Shown: one piece after another, positions 57,136 through 64,000 of the stretch
Numbering within the stretch: position 1 is the stretch's first letter
How the letters are laid out: the number at the start of each line of letters is the position of its first letter
From: Lamellibrachia columna
Lineage: Eukaryota > Annelida > Polychaeta > Sabellida > Siboglinidae
Reading direction: 5' to 3'
Assembly: GCA_963662155.1 (NCBI GenBank)
Contig: OY759264.1
Span: forward strand, 16,571,142-16,635,141
Length of the DNA: 64,000 nt
Program-made: the position numbers and the translations under genes
The notes under the pieces: model-generated
Database searches by the model: none
Seen by the model: the letters and a program-made list of their open reading frames with translations, nothing else
Told to the model about the DNA's origin: nothing

Positions 57136-57390
57136 GGTGGCACTGTGGTTTAGTGGGTGTGTCAGCATGGCAGTTAAAGAGTCGGACTGTCAATCTGGTG
57201 GAAATGCTGAACATTGTTTCGAAGTTGCTTGTTTGTGTCTTTTGGATGAGACACTAAAATCCGTTGGTCCTTTCTACCTGGTGTCCGTGCCAAGGGAAGT
57301 AAAAGATCCCATGCCGTCCACAAAGGGTAAATATGTAACATCAATCAATGGCTGGGAAATACAAACATCCTACAACTGGCAATGAACAAA
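57136..57390 (+). mobile_element. tRNA-headed SINE
   Basis: Begins GGTGGCACTGTGGTTTAGTG, a box-A-like tRNA head, with a weak box-B-like TGTTTCGAAGTTG about 65 bp later. The body TGGATGAGACACTAAAATCC...CTACCTGGTGTCC is shared with 33246-33480 and 52862-52975. Confidence 0.7.
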
Positions 57391-57499
57391 GAGCTATAGC
57401 TGAGTATTTTATATCATATCATATTCCAAGCCTCCAACAACAAAAATAGAGTAAGAGTAAAACGCGCACAGAGTGATGGATGATGATTTAGTGTAATGA

Positions 57500-64000
<6,501 letters not shown>

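Noticed and set aside
57136..57210. True tRNA gene
   Set aside because: Box A is plausible but box B is poor and no cloverleaf closes; the sequence continues into a repeated SINE body.

Overview
This is animal nuclear DNA, AT-rich and crowded with transposable elements. Two intron-containing host genes can be reconstructed exon by exon with GT-AG splice sites. One is an arsenite methyltransferase (AS3MT) on the minus strand (37974-44378). The other is a PCGF3/5-type Polycomb RING protein on the plus strand (57533-61538, terminal exon not found). The set of LINEs, SINEs, Penelope-like and Polinton elements suggests an invertebrate bilaterian, probably marine; the species cannot be fixed from the sequence.

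Layout. 1-4550: degenerate LINE copies on both strands, with microsatellites. 5756-14918: a 9.16-kb inverted-repeat (foldback) element without convincing genes. Its two arms are built from unique sequence and four families of tandem repeats in mirror order (units of about 20, 63, 31 and 31 bp). It starts AGTAGTATA, ends in the complement, and is flanked by a perfect 6-bp duplication (TAGGGA). 15089-17545: a broken intronless DDE-transposase-like gene. 19159-32227: a 13.07-kb Polinton/Maverick (adintovirus-like) element with 348-bp terminal inverted repeats, 5'-AG ends and a perfect 6-bp duplication (TGTACT). 32741-37260: LINE and SINE pieces and a diverged inverted-repeat pair. 37974-44378: AS3MT. 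45040-49795: a long, much-frameshifted LINE. 52860-57390: more LINE and SINE copies, one LINE split by a Penelope-like element with its own 12-bp duplication. 57533-64000: the PCGF gene and its introns.

The Polinton carries the usual virion and replication set: protein-primed family B DNA polymerase, packaging ATPase, zinc-ribbon/phospholipase A2-like protein, integrase with a chromodomain, TFIIB-like zinc-ribbon protein, a conserved unknown protein, minor and major capsid proteins, an adenain-type protease fused to a core/membrane-active-like protein, a fibre-like protein and a small Cys-rich protein. All genes point the same way. Most starts are preceded within a few bases by a motif of the CTATAGTATA type, and three gene ends carry AT-rich perfect hairpins. 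Polymerase, minor capsid, major capsid and fibre genes are broken, so this copy is a decayed provirus.

The most notable observation is that the foldback element has Polinton-type ends. Its first nine bases equal those of the Polinton 4.2 kb away, both continue into a G5 run, and both made 6-bp target duplications. It may be a giant non-autonomous element moved by a Polinton-type integrase. Its arms also concentrate sequences matching CTCF, heat-shock-element, NF-Y, E-box, CRE, octamer and nuclear-receptor sites.
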